Assembly (NCBI RefSeq): GCF_013334205.1
Contig: NZ_CP054424.1
Location: 330,001-394,000 of the forward strand
DNA from: Rhodoferax sp. BAB1
GTDB taxonomy: Bacteria > Pseudomonadota > Gammaproteobacteria > Burkholderiales > Burkholderiaceae_C
DNA: 64,000 nt
Direction: 5' to 3'
Position numbers and translations under genes: made by a program. Below are positions 36,683 through 44,876 of this stretch, piece by piece. How positions within the stretch are numbered: position 1 is the stretch's first letter; every line of letters starts with the position of its first letter. The notes beneath the pieces were generated by a model that did no database searches, was not told the DNA's origin, and worked only from the letters and a program-made list of their open reading frames with translations.

Positions 36683-37438
36683 TCAATGGGCCGCTTGGCC
36701 GCACACCGGGCAGGCCGGGTTGCGCGGTATCCGGATCTCGTTGAAGGCCATGTGCCGACCGTCCAGCATGAGCAGGCGGCCGGCCAGCGGTGTGCCGGCA
36801 CCACTGAGCAGCTTGAGTGCCTCGGCAGCCTGCAGGCTGCCGATGATGCCCACCAGCGGCGCGAACACGCCCAGGGTAGCGCAGCGCGTTTCCTCGAAAT
36901 CATCCTGCGGCGGAAAGACGCAGGCGTAGCAGGGCGAGTCGGCGGTGCGCGGGTCGTAGACCGCGAGTTGGCCGTCAAAGCGGATGGCCGCGCCCGAGAC
37001 CAGGGGTTTGCGCAAGCGGACGCAGGCCGCATTGACGGCCTGGCGGGTGCTGAAGTTGTCGCTGCAGTCCAGCACCACGTCGGCACGGGCCACCAGTTCC
37101 TCCAGCAGAGTCGCATCGGCACGCTGCGCCAGGGCGTGGACCCGCACCTCGGGGTTCAGGCTGGCCACGGCCTGGCGGATGGAGTCGACCTTGGGGCTGC
37201 CCACGCGCTCCATGCTGTGGGCGATCTGACGCTGCAGGTTGGTGACGTCGACCGTGTCGTGGTCGACCACGGTGAGCTGGCCGACACCGGCCGAGCCGAG
37301 GTAAAGGGCGACCGGTGAGCCCAGACCACCGGCGCCGATGATCAGGGCGTGGCTGTCGAGGATGCGCTGCTGGCCCTCGATGCCGATTTCCTCAAGCAGG
37401 ATGTGGCGCGAATAGCGCAGCAGCTGATCGTCGGTCAT
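36683..37438 (-). CDS. moeB: ThiF/MoeB family adenylyltransferase
   Basis: 251-residue E1-like enzyme that adenylates the C-terminal Gly-Gly of a small sulfur carrier (MoaD or ThiS). Nucleotide loop IIGAGGLGSPVALYL, conserved DHDTVDVTNLQRQI, zinc-ligand pairs CYAC and CPVC, and the Cys in EETRCATLGVFAP. The ATG at 37438 is used; upstream in-frame codons run into an intergenic repeat. MoeB versus ThiF cannot be separated without the partner; it lies alone here, downstream of ctp. Confidence 0.9.
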   Translation of the reverse strand: MTDDQLLRYSRHILLEEIGIEGQQRILDSHALIIGAGGLGSPVALYLGSAGVGQLTVVDHDTVDVTNLQRQIAHSMERVGSPKVDSIRQAVASLNPEVRVHALAQRADATLLEELVARADVVLDCSDNFSTRQAVNAACVRLRKPLVSGAAIRFDGQLAVYDPRTADSPCYACVFPPQDDFEETRCATLGVFAPLVGIIGSLQAAEALKLLSGAGTPLAGRLLMLDGRHMAFNEIRIPRNPACPVCGQAAH

Positions 37439-37444
37439 AGAGAT

Positions 37445-37540
37445 GCATCCCTGAGGCGCTGCGCGCCTTCCCCTCAAGGGGACGCTCCCGGTGGCCCGGC
37501 GAAGCCGGTTCCACGGGAGCCTGCGCTGGGCCCCTTGGCG
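37445..37540. repeat. Palindromic intergenic element between ctp and moeB
   Basis: About 95 bases made of short palindromes: GGCGC-TGC-GCGCC, CCCCT-CA-AGGGG, and a longer arm CCCGGTGG...CCGGC-GAA-GCCGG...CCACGGG. From memory, near-identical strings recur between genes in Acidovorax, Variovorax and other Comamonadaceae, so I call it a REP-like repeat. No second copy was seen in this window. Confidence 0.55.
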
Positions 37541-37544
37541 CTCC

Positions 37545-38981
37545 TTAGTTTTCTTTCAGCTCTTCCTTGCGCTCGGTCTGGGTCTTGCTGACCAGGACGG
37601 GCAGGCCCTTGAGCTGGTTGAGTGCCTGCATCAGCTGGAAGTCCTTGTCAGTGCCGAATTCAGGCAGCTTGCGCTCGGCAGCCGGCTTCTTGGCTTCGTC
37701 TTCCAGCTTCTTGAGGGCGGCGTCACGCGCCTTTTCACGCGCCTCGTCCTTCTTCTCGGCGCCCTGGCCGTTGCTCAGGTGCTTGTCGAGGTCCGCTTCG
37801 CGCGTGCGCAGCACGGAGAAGACATTGCCTTCGGCGGTTTCATCGACCATCACGTCGGGCAGGATGCCCTTGGCCTGGATGGAGCGGCCCGCGGGCGTGT
37901 AATAGCGTGCGGTGGTGATCTTCAGGCCGGTGTCGGGGCCGAGCGGACGCACCGTCTGCACCGAGCCCTTGCCGAAGGTCTGGCTGCCCATGATGGTGGC
38001 ACGCTTGTGGTCCTGCAGGGCACCGGCCACGATTTCGCTGGCCGAAGCCGAGCCTTCGTTGACCAGGACAACGAGAGGGACCTTCTTGAGGGAGGCCGGC
38101 AGGCGCTTGAGCGGGTCGCTGTTGCCGCGGCGCTGATAGAACTCGGGCGCGGCCTTGAAGGTGTACTTGCTCTCGGCGAGCTGGCCATTGGTCGAGACCA
38201 CGGTCACGTTCTCGGGCAGGAAGGCGGCCGAGATGGCCACGGCGGCGTCGAGCAGGCCACCCGGGTCATTGCGCAGGTCCAGCACCAAGCCCTTGAGGGA
38301 GGGCTCCTGCTTGTAGATTTCGTCGAGCTTGCGCACGAAGTCCTCCACCGTGCGTTCCTGGAACTGGCTCAGGCGGATCCAGGCATAACCGGGTTCGATC
38401 ACCCTGGCCTTGACCGACTGGGTCTTGATTTCCTCGCGCACGATGGTGACGGGGAAGGAGCGGTTCTCGTCCTTGCGGAAGATGGTCAGCACGACCTTGG
38501 TATTGGGTTCGCCGCGCATGCGCTTGACGGCTTCGTTGAGCGTCAGGCCCTTGACGGCGGTGTCGTCGATGCGGGTGATCAGGTCATTGGTCTTGAGGCC
38601 GGCACGGTAGGCGGGCGAGCCCTCGATGGGCGAGACGATCTTGACCAGACCGTCTTCCTGCGTGATCTCGATGCCCACACCGACGAAACGCCCGGCCGTG
38701 CCTTCGCGGAATTCCTTGTAGGACTTCTTGTCGAAGTACTGGGAATGCGGGTCCAGGCTGGAGACCATGCCGGAGATGGCGTCGGTGATGAGCTTTTTCT
38801 CGTCCACCGGCTCGACGTAGTCGGTCTTGATCATGCCGAAGACGGCCGCAAGCTGCTGCAACTCTTCCAGTGGCAATGGCGCCACGGCATTGCGTGCCAC
38901 GGTTTGCAGGGAAACGGTGGTGAGCGCGCCGGCAAGCACGCCCAGCGAAACCCAGCCGGTGATTTTCAGTTTCTGACCCAT
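37545..38981 (-). CDS. C-terminal processing peptidase (S41 family)
   Basis: 478-residue periplasmic serine protease with an uncleaved-type N-terminal anchor (WVSLGVLAGALTTVSLQ). PDZ domain around residues 95-175 (GVGIEITQEDGLVKIVSPIEG, split; GLKTNDLI), S41 catalytic domain with Ser in NEGSASASEIVAG and Lys in SQTFGKGSVQT. A charged Lys/Glu-rich C-terminal tail follows. It degrades or trims proteins by their C-termini, as CtpA does. It lies between gpmA upstream and moeB downstream on the same strand. Confidence 0.94.
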   Translation of the reverse strand: MGQKLKITGWVSLGVLAGALTTVSLQTVARNAVAPLPLEELQQLAAVFGMIKTDYVEPVDEKKLITDAISGMVSSLDPHSQYFDKKSYKEFREGTAGRFVGVGIEITQEDGLVKIVSPIEGSPAYRAGLKTNDLITRIDDTAVKGLTLNEAVKRMRGEPNTKVVLTIFRKDENRSFPVTIVREEIKTQSVKARVIEPGYAWIRLSQFQERTVEDFVRKLDEIYKQEPSLKGLVLDLRNDPGGLLDAAVAISAAFLPENVTVVSTNGQLAESKYTFKAAPEFYQRRGNSDPLKRLPASLKKVPLVVLVNEGSASASEIVAGALQDHKRATIMGSQTFGKGSVQTVRPLGPDTGLKITTARYYTPAGRSIQAKGILPDVMVDETAEGNVFSVLRTREADLDKHLSNGQGAEKKDEAREKARDAALKKLEDEAKKPAAERKLPEFGTDKDFQLMQALNQLKGLPVLVSKTQTERKEELKEN

Positions 38982-39075
38982 GGATAGACCCTCGTCGCTT
39001 CAATATACACGGTTGGAAGCGAAATCGCCGCCGGGGTTCCGGCGGCTGGTGACAATTTGTTTGGCGGTTTCCGGC

Positions 39076-39113
39076 CCAGGCTGTCCCCACCAAATGGGGA
39101 TGAACCAGCCTGG
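39076..39113 (-). repeat. Two-tier hairpin downstream of gpmA
   Basis: Outer stem CCAGGCTG / CAGCCTGG encloses inner stem TCCCCA / TGGGGA around a CCAAA loop, starting 10 bases after the gpmA stop. No T-tract follows, so it is a 3' stabilising structure or a factor-assisted terminator rather than a classical one. Confidence 0.6.
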
Positions 39114-39122
39114 TGCAAGGTC

Positions 39123-39866
39123 TCAGGCCTTGCCTTGCGTGGCCACGGCGGCCGCAGCCCGGGCGGCGGCTTCCGCGTCACCCAGGTAGTAGTGACGGAT
39201 GGGTTTGAGCTGGGCGTCGAGTTCGTAGACCAGGGGGATGCCGTTGGGGATGTTCAGGCCCACGATGGCCTGGTCGGAAATGCCGTCCAGGTACTTGACC
39301 AGGGCGCGCATCGAATTGCCGTGGGCCGACACGACCACGCGCTGGCCGGAGCGGATGGCCGGGGCCAGGGCCTCGTTCCAGAAGGGCAGCACGCGGGCCA
39401 CGGTGTCCTTGAGGCACTCGGTCAACGGCACCTGGGCCGGCTGCAGGCCGGCGTAACGACGGTCGCCGCGCTCGCTGCGCGGGTCGGTCGGCTCCAGGGC
39501 CGGCGGCGGGGTGTCGTAGCTGCGGCGCCAGACCAGGACCTGCTGCTCGCCGTACTGTTTGGCCATGTCGGCCTTGTTCAGGCCCTGCAGGGCACCATAG
39601 TGGCGCTCATTCAGGCGCCAGTCCTTGACCACCGGCAGCCAGCTGCGGTCCATCTCGTCCAGGCAGTACCACAGGGTGTGGATGGCGCGCTTGAGCACGC
39701 TGGTGTAGGCCACATCGAAGTCGTAACCCTCGGCCTTGAGCAGCTTGCCGGCCGACATGGCCTGGGAGACGCCGGTGGGGGTGAGGTCGACGTCGGTCCA
39801 GCCGGTGAAGCGGTTTTCCAGGTTCCAGGTCGATTCGCCGTGGCGGATGAGCACGAGTTTGTACAT
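39123..39866 (-). CDS. gpmA: 2,3-bisphosphoglycerate-dependent phosphoglycerate mutase
   Basis: 247 residues; interconverts 3- and 2-phosphoglycerate. The phosphohistidine lies in [12 protein letters not shown] near the N terminus, and the second catalytic His in [11 protein letters not shown] near residue 185; [14 protein letters not shown] is the family-specific substrate loop. The Ala-rich C-terminal tail is typical of betaproteobacterial forms. It is divergent from the rhodanese gene. Confidence 0.96.
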   Translation of the reverse strand: MYKLVLIRHGESTWNLENRFTGWTDVDLTPTGVSQAMSAGKLLKAEGYDFDVAYTSVLKRAIHTLWYCLDEMDRSWLPVVKDWRLNERHYGALQGLNKADMAKQYGEQQVLVWRRSYDTPPPALEPTDPRSERGDRRYAGLQPAQVPLTECLKDTVARVLPFWNEALAPAIRSGQRVVVSAHGNSMRALVKYLDGISDQAIVGLNIPNGIPLVYELDAQLKPIRHYYLGDAEAAARAAAAVATQGKA

Positions 39867-39990
39867 GGTGGAGGGCGGTTACGGGACGGTTACGGGGGCA
39901 GGGCAGGGGCAAATGGACCGTGCCTGGCAGCGATCAGTCCGTCATTTTAAAATCAGGACTTTGCACTTACAGACTCCAACAAGGAATATT

Positions 39991-40398
39991 GTGAAATTCA
40001 TACTCGACAACTGGTCGCTGATCCTGGTGTGCCTGACCTCCGGCCTGTTGCTGGCCTGGCCCGCCATCCGGGGTGCTGCCGGCGGTTCCCTGACCCCGGG
40101 CGCTGCCGTGCAGCTGATCAACCGTGAGAAAGCCGTGGTGATCGACGTCTGCGAGGCTGGCGAATATGCGGCCGGCCACGTCAGCGGCGCCAGGCACATC
40201 CCCCTGTCCCAGCTGGCCAACCAGCTTCCCGGGGTGGTGAAGAACAAGGACGTGCCCGTGATCTTCGTGTGCCAGAGCGGCATGCGTTCCGGCAGCGCTG
40301 CCCGCATTGCCAAGGGCCTGGGTTACAGCAAGCCGCTGTCGCTGGGCGGGGGCTTGTCCAGCTGGCGTGCCGCCAGCCTGCCGGTCGAGAAGGGGTGA
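39991..40398 (+). CDS. Membrane-anchored rhodanese-like sulfurtransferase
   Basis: 135 residues: an N-terminal hydrophobic anchor (WSLILVCLTSGLLLAWPAI) followed by one rhodanese domain with the catalytic Cys in VCQSGMRSGSAA. GTG start with AAGGA 6 nt before; a longer open frame upstream is not coding-like. It is the first gene of rhodanese-grxC-secB-gpsA, an order widely kept in proteobacteria. The substrate is unknown; the domain faces the side after the anchor, probably the cytoplasm as in YibN. Confidence 0.9.
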   Translation: MKFILDNWSLILVCLTSGLLLAWPAIRGAAGGSLTPGAAVQLINREKAVVIDVCEAGEYAAGHVSGARHIPLSQLANQLPGVVKNKDVPVIFVCQSGMRSGSAARIAKGLGYSKPLSLGGGLSSWRAASLPVEKG

Positions 40399-40402
40399 CA
40401 CC

Positions 40403-40663
40403 ATGCAAGTTGTGAAGATGTACACCACGGCGGTCTGCCCTTATTGCGTGCGCGCCAAGCAGCTCCTGAAGTCCAGGGGCGTGGAGCAGATCGAGGAAAT
40501 CCGCATCGACGCCGATCCCCAGGCGCGCGATCACATGATGGAAATCACCGGCCGGCGTACCGTGCCGCAGATTTTCATCGGTGCCACCCACGTGGGCGGT
40601 TGCGACGACCTGATGGCGCTGGATGCCCAGGGCGGTCTGGCCCCGCTGCTGCAAGCGGCCTGA
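40403..40663 (+). CDS. grxC: Glutaredoxin 3
   Basis: 86-residue glutaredoxin. Dithiol active site CPYC at residues 12-15 (TTAVCPYCVRAK), the glutathione-binding TVPQIFIG and GGCDDLMAL. Starts 4 bases after the rhodanese stop. Reduces disulfides and protein-glutathione mixed disulfides in the cytoplasm. Confidence 0.96.
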   Translation: MQVVKMYTTAVCPYCVRAKQLLKSRGVEQIEEIRIDADPQARDHMMEITGRRTVPQIFIGATHVGGCDDLMALDAQGGLAPLLQAA

Positions 40664-40715
40664 AGTCGCGCTGAACCCCTTCCACGGCCTGAGATAATCG
40701 GGCCCATCCGATCGC

Positions 40716-40754
40716 GAGCCCGCTCGGTGTTTTCCGGGCGGGCTCTATTCTTTT
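40716..40754 (+). terminator. Attenuator-like hairpin before secB
   Basis: GAGCCCGC and GCGGGCTC form an 8-bp stem around a 14-base loop, followed by TATTCTTTT, ending 17 bases before the secB ATG. It lies downstream of a GATAATCGG promoter-like element at 40693-40701, so it could be a leader hairpin of secB or a terminator of grxC. Confidence 0.5.
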
Positions 40755-40770
40755 GACCAGAAAGTTAGCC

Positions 40771-41220
40771 ATGGCCGACCAGCAAGAACCCGTATTCCAG
40801 ATCCAGCGCGTTTACCTCAAGGAGGCTTCGCTGGAGCAGCCCAATTCACCGGCCATCCTGCTGCAGGGTGAGCAGCCCTCGGTCGACATCCAGATCGGCG
40901 TCGAGGCCCAGCCGGTGGCCGAGGGGGTCTTCGAGGTGTGCGTGACGGCCACCGTGCATACCCGGATCGCCGAGAAGACCGTGTTCCTGGTCGAGGCCAA
41001 GCAGGCCGGCATCTTCGAGATCCGCAACCTGGCCGAAGAGCAGATGGGGCCCATCGTCGGCGTGGTCTGCCCGCAGATCGTCTTCCCCTACCTGCGTGGC
41101 AACGTGGCCGACATCGTCCAGCGTGCCGGCTTCCCGCCCGTGCACCTGGCGGAGATCAATTTCCAGGGCATGTACGAGCAGCAGCAACAGCAGCCGGGCG
41201 CCGAGATCAAGATCCAGTAA
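40771..41220 (+). CDS. secB: Protein-export chaperone SecB
   Basis: 149-residue tetrameric chaperone that keeps preproteins unfolded and hands them to SecA. Family motifs: [19 protein letters not shown] near the N terminus, the SecA-binding acidic strand region, and [24 protein letters not shown], given here in part. Gln-rich tail. The ATG at 40771 gives the usual start; an in-frame TTG-started extension of 6 codons lies in the hairpin trailer. Confidence 0.97.
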   Translation: MADQQEPVFQIQRVYLKEASLEQPNSPAILLQGEQPSVDIQIGVEAQPVAEGVFEVCVTATVHTRIAEKTVFLVEAKQAGIFEIRNLAEEQMGPIVGVVCPQIVFPYLRGNVADIVQRAGFPPVHLAEINFQGMYEQQQQQPGAEIKIQ

Positions 41221-41259
41221 GGGCGTACCCCTTCTGTCTCACCCAAGCTGTCCCGGACC

Positions 41260-42267
41260 ATGAAGATCCTCGTGCTCGGTGCCGGTGCCTGGGGAACGGC
41301 CTTGGCCATGAGTGCCAGCCAGAACCCGCAGTCGTCCCATGAGGTCATCCTGTGGGCGCGTGACGCGGCACAGGCGGCCGCCATGCAGTCCGCGCGGGTC
41401 AACGCGCGTTATCTGCCGGGTTTGCCCTTGCCCCCCTCCCTGCGCGTGATCGATGGCCCGGCCGATGGCCTGGCCGCTCTGGTGCAGGGCCAGGATCTGG
41501 TGGTGATCGGCACCCCGATGGCCGGTTTGCGCGGCGTGCTGCAGCAGATCCAGGCTTGCGAACAGCCCGTGGCCTGGTTGTGCAAGGGCTTCGAGCCGGG
41601 CGTCCAGGGCCTGCTGGCGCATGAAATCCAGGCCGAGGTGGCGCCCCGGCTGCAGGCCGGCGTGCTGAGCGGCCCGAGTTTTGCGCTGGAGGTGGCGCGC
41701 GGCCAGCCCACTGCCCTGGTGGCGGCCAGCCGCCATGCCGCCGTGCGCGAACGCCTGGTGCAGGCTTTCCACAGCCCGACCTTGCGCGTTTATGACAACG
41801 AGGACATCGTGGGTGTCGAGGTGGGCGGGGCCGTCAAGAACGTGCTGGCCATTGCCACCGGCCTGTGTGACGGCCTGAACCTGGGCCTGAACGCCCGTGC
41901 CGCGCTGATCACGCGCGGCCTGGCCGAGATGACGCGCCTGGGCCTGGCCCTGGGCGCGCGGGCCGAGACCTTCATGGGCCTGTCGGGCCTGGGTGATCTG
42001 GTGCTGACCGCCACCGGCGATCTCAGCCGCAACCGCAAGGTGGGCCTGCTGCTGGCCCAGGGCCAGACGCTGGCGCAGGCCGTGGCCTCGCTGGGCCATG
42101 TGGCCGAAGGCGTGTACTGTGCCCGTACCGTGGTGCAGCGGGCGCTAAGCCTGGGCGTGGACATGCCCATCGCCCAGGGCGTGGTGGCCCTGCTGGACGG
42201 TCGCATGCGGCCCGACCAGGCCGTGGCCGCCCTGATGGGGCGCACACCCGGCTCCGAAGTCAAATAA
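41260..42267 (+). CDS. gpsA: Glycerol-3-phosphate dehydrogenase [NAD(P)+]
   Basis: 335-residue enzyme making sn-glycerol-3-phosphate for phospholipids. NAD-binding [14 protein letters not shown] at the start; substrate/catalytic region [16 protein letters not shown] with the active Lys, and the C-terminal [16 protein letters not shown]. Last gene of the rhodanese-grxC-secB-gpsA block; converges on cphA with 28 bases between, which hold a small CCCGCC-GT-GGCGGG hairpin. Confidence 0.96.
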   Translation: MKILVLGAGAWGTALAMSASQNPQSSHEVILWARDAAQAAAMQSARVNARYLPGLPLPPSLRVIDGPADGLAALVQGQDLVVIGTPMAGLRGVLQQIQACEQPVAWLCKGFEPGVQGLLAHEIQAEVAPRLQAGVLSGPSFALEVARGQPTALVAASRHAAVRERLVQAFHSPTLRVYDNEDIVGVEVGGAVKNVLAIATGLCDGLNLGLNARAALITRGLAEMTRLGLALGARAETFMGLSGLGDLVLTATGDLSRNRKVGLLLAQGQTLAQAVASLGHVAEGVYCARTVVQRALSLGVDMPIAQGVVALLDGRMRPDQAVAALMGRTPGSEVK

Positions 42268-42295
42268 ACGCCCGACCCGCCGTGGCGGGCAGGCT

Positions 42296-44875
42296 TCAGG
42301 CGCCGTCGCGCGCGATACGCGCTGTGATGTGGGCGATCGCTTCTTCCACCTGGTCCACCAGAATCAGGCACAGGTCGCCTTCGCCCAGGCGGTCCATGGC
42401 GGTGTCGATGGCCAGGAACTCGCCGCGGATCTCATGCACGTCGCGCGTGCGTTTGGCTTCAGTCAGTCCCGCACGCAGCAGGGCGAGTACCTCGCCGTCG
42501 GCCCGGCCGCGCTGGCAGGCGTCCTCGAACAGGACGATCTGGTCAAAGGCATCGCCCAGGATGCGGGTCTGCTCGCGGATGTCCTCGTCGCGGCGGTCGC
42601 CGGCACCGCTGATGACCACCGAGCGGCGCTGGGCCGGCATGGCGCCCACGGCCTGTACCAGGGCCAGCATGGCGTCCGGGTTGTGGCCGTAGTCGGCGAT
42701 CACCGTGGCACCCCGGTAGCGGAACAGGTTGAAGCGGCCCTGGGCGTTGTTGGCGTCGTTGTCGAAGTTGGCCAGGCCCTGGCGTATCAGTGCCCAGTCC
42801 AGGCCCAGGGCCCAGGCGGCACCGACCGAGGCCATGACGTTCTCTACCTGAAAGCCGATGGTCCCGCCCAGGGTCAGCGGCACGGCGGCCAGCGGCAGCC
42901 GGTGCTGGACCTTGCCTTCGGCAGCGACCAGATGGCCGTCCTCCACGTAAACCGCGCGTTTACCCTGGGCCAGGTGGGTGGCCATGACCGGGTTGTGCCG
43001 ATCGAGGGCGAAGTAGGTCACCAGGCCGCTGCGGCATTGGCTGGCCATGGCCGCGACGATGGGGTCGGTGGCGTTCAGCACGGCGGTGCCCTGGTCGGAG
43101 ATGTTCTGCACGATGACGCGCTTGAGGACCGCCAGGTCTTCCACCGTGGTGATGAAGTTCAGTCCCAGGTGGTCGCCACTGCCGACATTGGTGACCACGG
43201 CCACGTCGCAGCGGTCGAAGGCCAGACCCTCGCGCAGCATGCCGCCGCGGGCGGTCTCCAGCACAGCCGCGTCCACATCGGGGTGTTGCAGCACGCTGCG
43301 TGCGCTCTTGGGGCCGCTGCAGTCGCCCGTGTCGATGCGTTCGCCATCGATGTAGACGCCATCGGTGCTGGTCATGCCCACGCGCAGATTGTTCTGCGTC
43401 AGCAGGTGGGCAATGAGTCGCACGGTGGTGGTCTTGCCGTTGGTGCCGGTCACGGCCACCAGCGGGATGCGGCCGTTTTCCCCTTCGGGGAACATGGTGG
43501 AGATGATGGCCTCGCCGACCGGTCGGCCCTTGCCGTAGGACGGGGAGAGGTGCATGCGCAGGCCCGGTGCGGCGTTGACTTCCACCACACCGCCGCCGGT
43601 TTCTTCCAGCGGCTGCAGGATGCTGTCGCAGACCATGTCGACACCGCAGATGTCCAGCCCCACCATCTTGGCGGCGATGATGGCGCGGTGCGCCACTTCC
43701 GGGTGCACGTCGTCGGTCACGTCGGTGGCGGTGCCGCCGGTGGACAGGTTGGCGTTGTGGCGCAGCGCGACGCGCCGGCCGCGTGCAGGCACCGAATCGG
43801 CGCTCAGTCCCTGGCCGGCCAGGCAGGCCTGGGCGATGTCGTCGAAGCGGATCCTGGTCAGCGAGGTCGAGTGGCCCGTGCCGCGGCGAGGGTCCTGGTT
43901 GACCTGGTCCACCAGTTGGCGCACGGTGTGCTCGCCATCTCCCACCACCGTGGGCGGATCGCGGCGGGCTGCGGCGACCAGCTTGTTGCCCACCACCAGC
44001 AGGCGGAAATCGTTGCCGGGCAGGAAGCGCTCGACCAGGATCTCGCTGTCATATTCAGCCGCGGCGGCATAGGCCTTGAGCAGCTGTTCGTGGGTGGTGA
44101 TATTGACCGTGACGCCCTTGCCCTGGTTGCCGCTCTTGGGCTTGATCACCACGGGCAGGCCGATTTCGCCCGCAGCGGCCCAGGCTGCCTCGGCCGAGGT
44201 GATCTCGCGCCCCAGCGGCACCGGTACGCCCGCGCTGGCCAGCAGTTTCTTGGTGAGCTCCTTGTCCTGCGCGATCGATTCGGAGATCGCACTGGTCACG
44301 TCCATCTCCGCCGCCTGGATGCGGCGCTGTTTGCTGCCCCAGCCGAACTGGATCATGCTGCCCGAGGTCATGCGGCGGTAGGGAATGCTGCGTGCGGTCG
44401 CGGCGTCGGCAATGGAGCCGGTGCTGGGGCCCAGGCGCACGTCCTCATCGAGCTCGCGCAACTGGCCCAGCGCAGCGGCCAGGTCAAAGGGCGTGTCCTC
44501 CAGGGCAGCCCGGCACAGCTGCTGCGCCAGTTCCAGCGCCAGGCGGCCGACGGCCTCCTCGGAGTATTCGACCACCACCTGGTAGACGCCGGGCTCCACC
44601 GTGGGCGTGGTGCGGCTGAAGGTGACTGGGCAGCCGGCCTGGGCCTGCAGGCACAAGGCAGCGACTTCCAGCACATGGGCCAGGGGCACGGTGTCATCGT
44701 GGCCGGTCGGGGCCAGCGGCAGAATCTGCGGAAAGCGCGAACGCAGGCGCATGCCAAAGTTCTGGCGCGGACTCAGTTCGCACTCGGCCGGCGTGCAGTG
44801 GACGACGGCCTCGATGGCGGTGTGGTGGCTCCAGAGATTGGGGCCGCGCAGGGCGCGGATACGTTTGACTTCCAT
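42296..44875 (-). CDS. cphA: Cyanophycin synthetase (full length)
   Basis: 859-residue enzyme that builds cyanophycin, a poly-Asp backbone with Arg side chains, by two ATP-dependent reactions. N-terminal domain (LRGPNLWSHHTAIEAV) to about 160; ATP-grasp domain about 200-450 (LPVVIKPKSGNQGKGV; EVNAAPGLRMHLSPSYGKG); Mur-ligase-like domain with intact P-loop VTGTNGKTTTVRL near 475; complete C-terminal lobe (VIADYGHNPDAML, ISGAGDRRDEDI). The start at 44875 lies one base after the stop of the shorter synthetase gene. It should be the two-site synthetase; the N-terminal domain is more divergent than in the upstream paralogue. Confidence 0.95.
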   Translation of the reverse strand: MEVKRIRALRGPNLWSHHTAIEAVVHCTPAECELSPRQNFGMRLRSRFPQILPLAPTGHDDTVPLAHVLEVAALCLQAQAGCPVTFSRTTPTVEPGVYQVVVEYSEEAVGRLALELAQQLCRAALEDTPFDLAAALGQLRELDEDVRLGPSTGSIADAATARSIPYRRMTSGSMIQFGWGSKQRRIQAAEMDVTSAISESIAQDKELTKKLLASAGVPVPLGREITSAEAAWAAAGEIGLPVVIKPKSGNQGKGVTVNITTHEQLLKAYAAAAEYDSEILVERFLPGNDFRLLVVGNKLVAAARRDPPTVVGDGEHTVRQLVDQVNQDPRRGTGHSTSLTRIRFDDIAQACLAGQGLSADSVPARGRRVALRHNANLSTGGTATDVTDDVHPEVAHRAIIAAKMVGLDICGVDMVCDSILQPLEETGGGVVEVNAAPGLRMHLSPSYGKGRPVGEAIISTMFPEGENGRIPLVAVTGTNGKTTTVRLIAHLLTQNNLRVGMTSTDGVYIDGERIDTGDCSGPKSARSVLQHPDVDAAVLETARGGMLREGLAFDRCDVAVVTNVGSGDHLGLNFITTVEDLAVLKRVIVQNISDQGTAVLNATDPIVAAMASQCRSGLVTYFALDRHNPVMATHLAQGKRAVYVEDGHLVAAEGKVQHRLPLAAVPLTLGGTIGFQVENVMASVGAAWALGLDWALIRQGLANFDNDANNAQGRFNLFRYRGATVIADYGHNPDAMLALVQAVGAMPAQRRSVVISGAGDRRDEDIREQTRILGDAFDQIVLFEDACQRGRADGEVLALLRAGLTEAKRTRDVHEIRGEFLAIDTAMDRLGEGDLCLILVDQVEEAIAHITARIARDGA

Positions 44876-44876
44876 G

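Noticed and set aside
42278..42291. CCCGCC-GT-GGCGGG hairpin between gpsA and cphA as a terminator
   Set aside because: Two-base loop and no T-tract on either strand.
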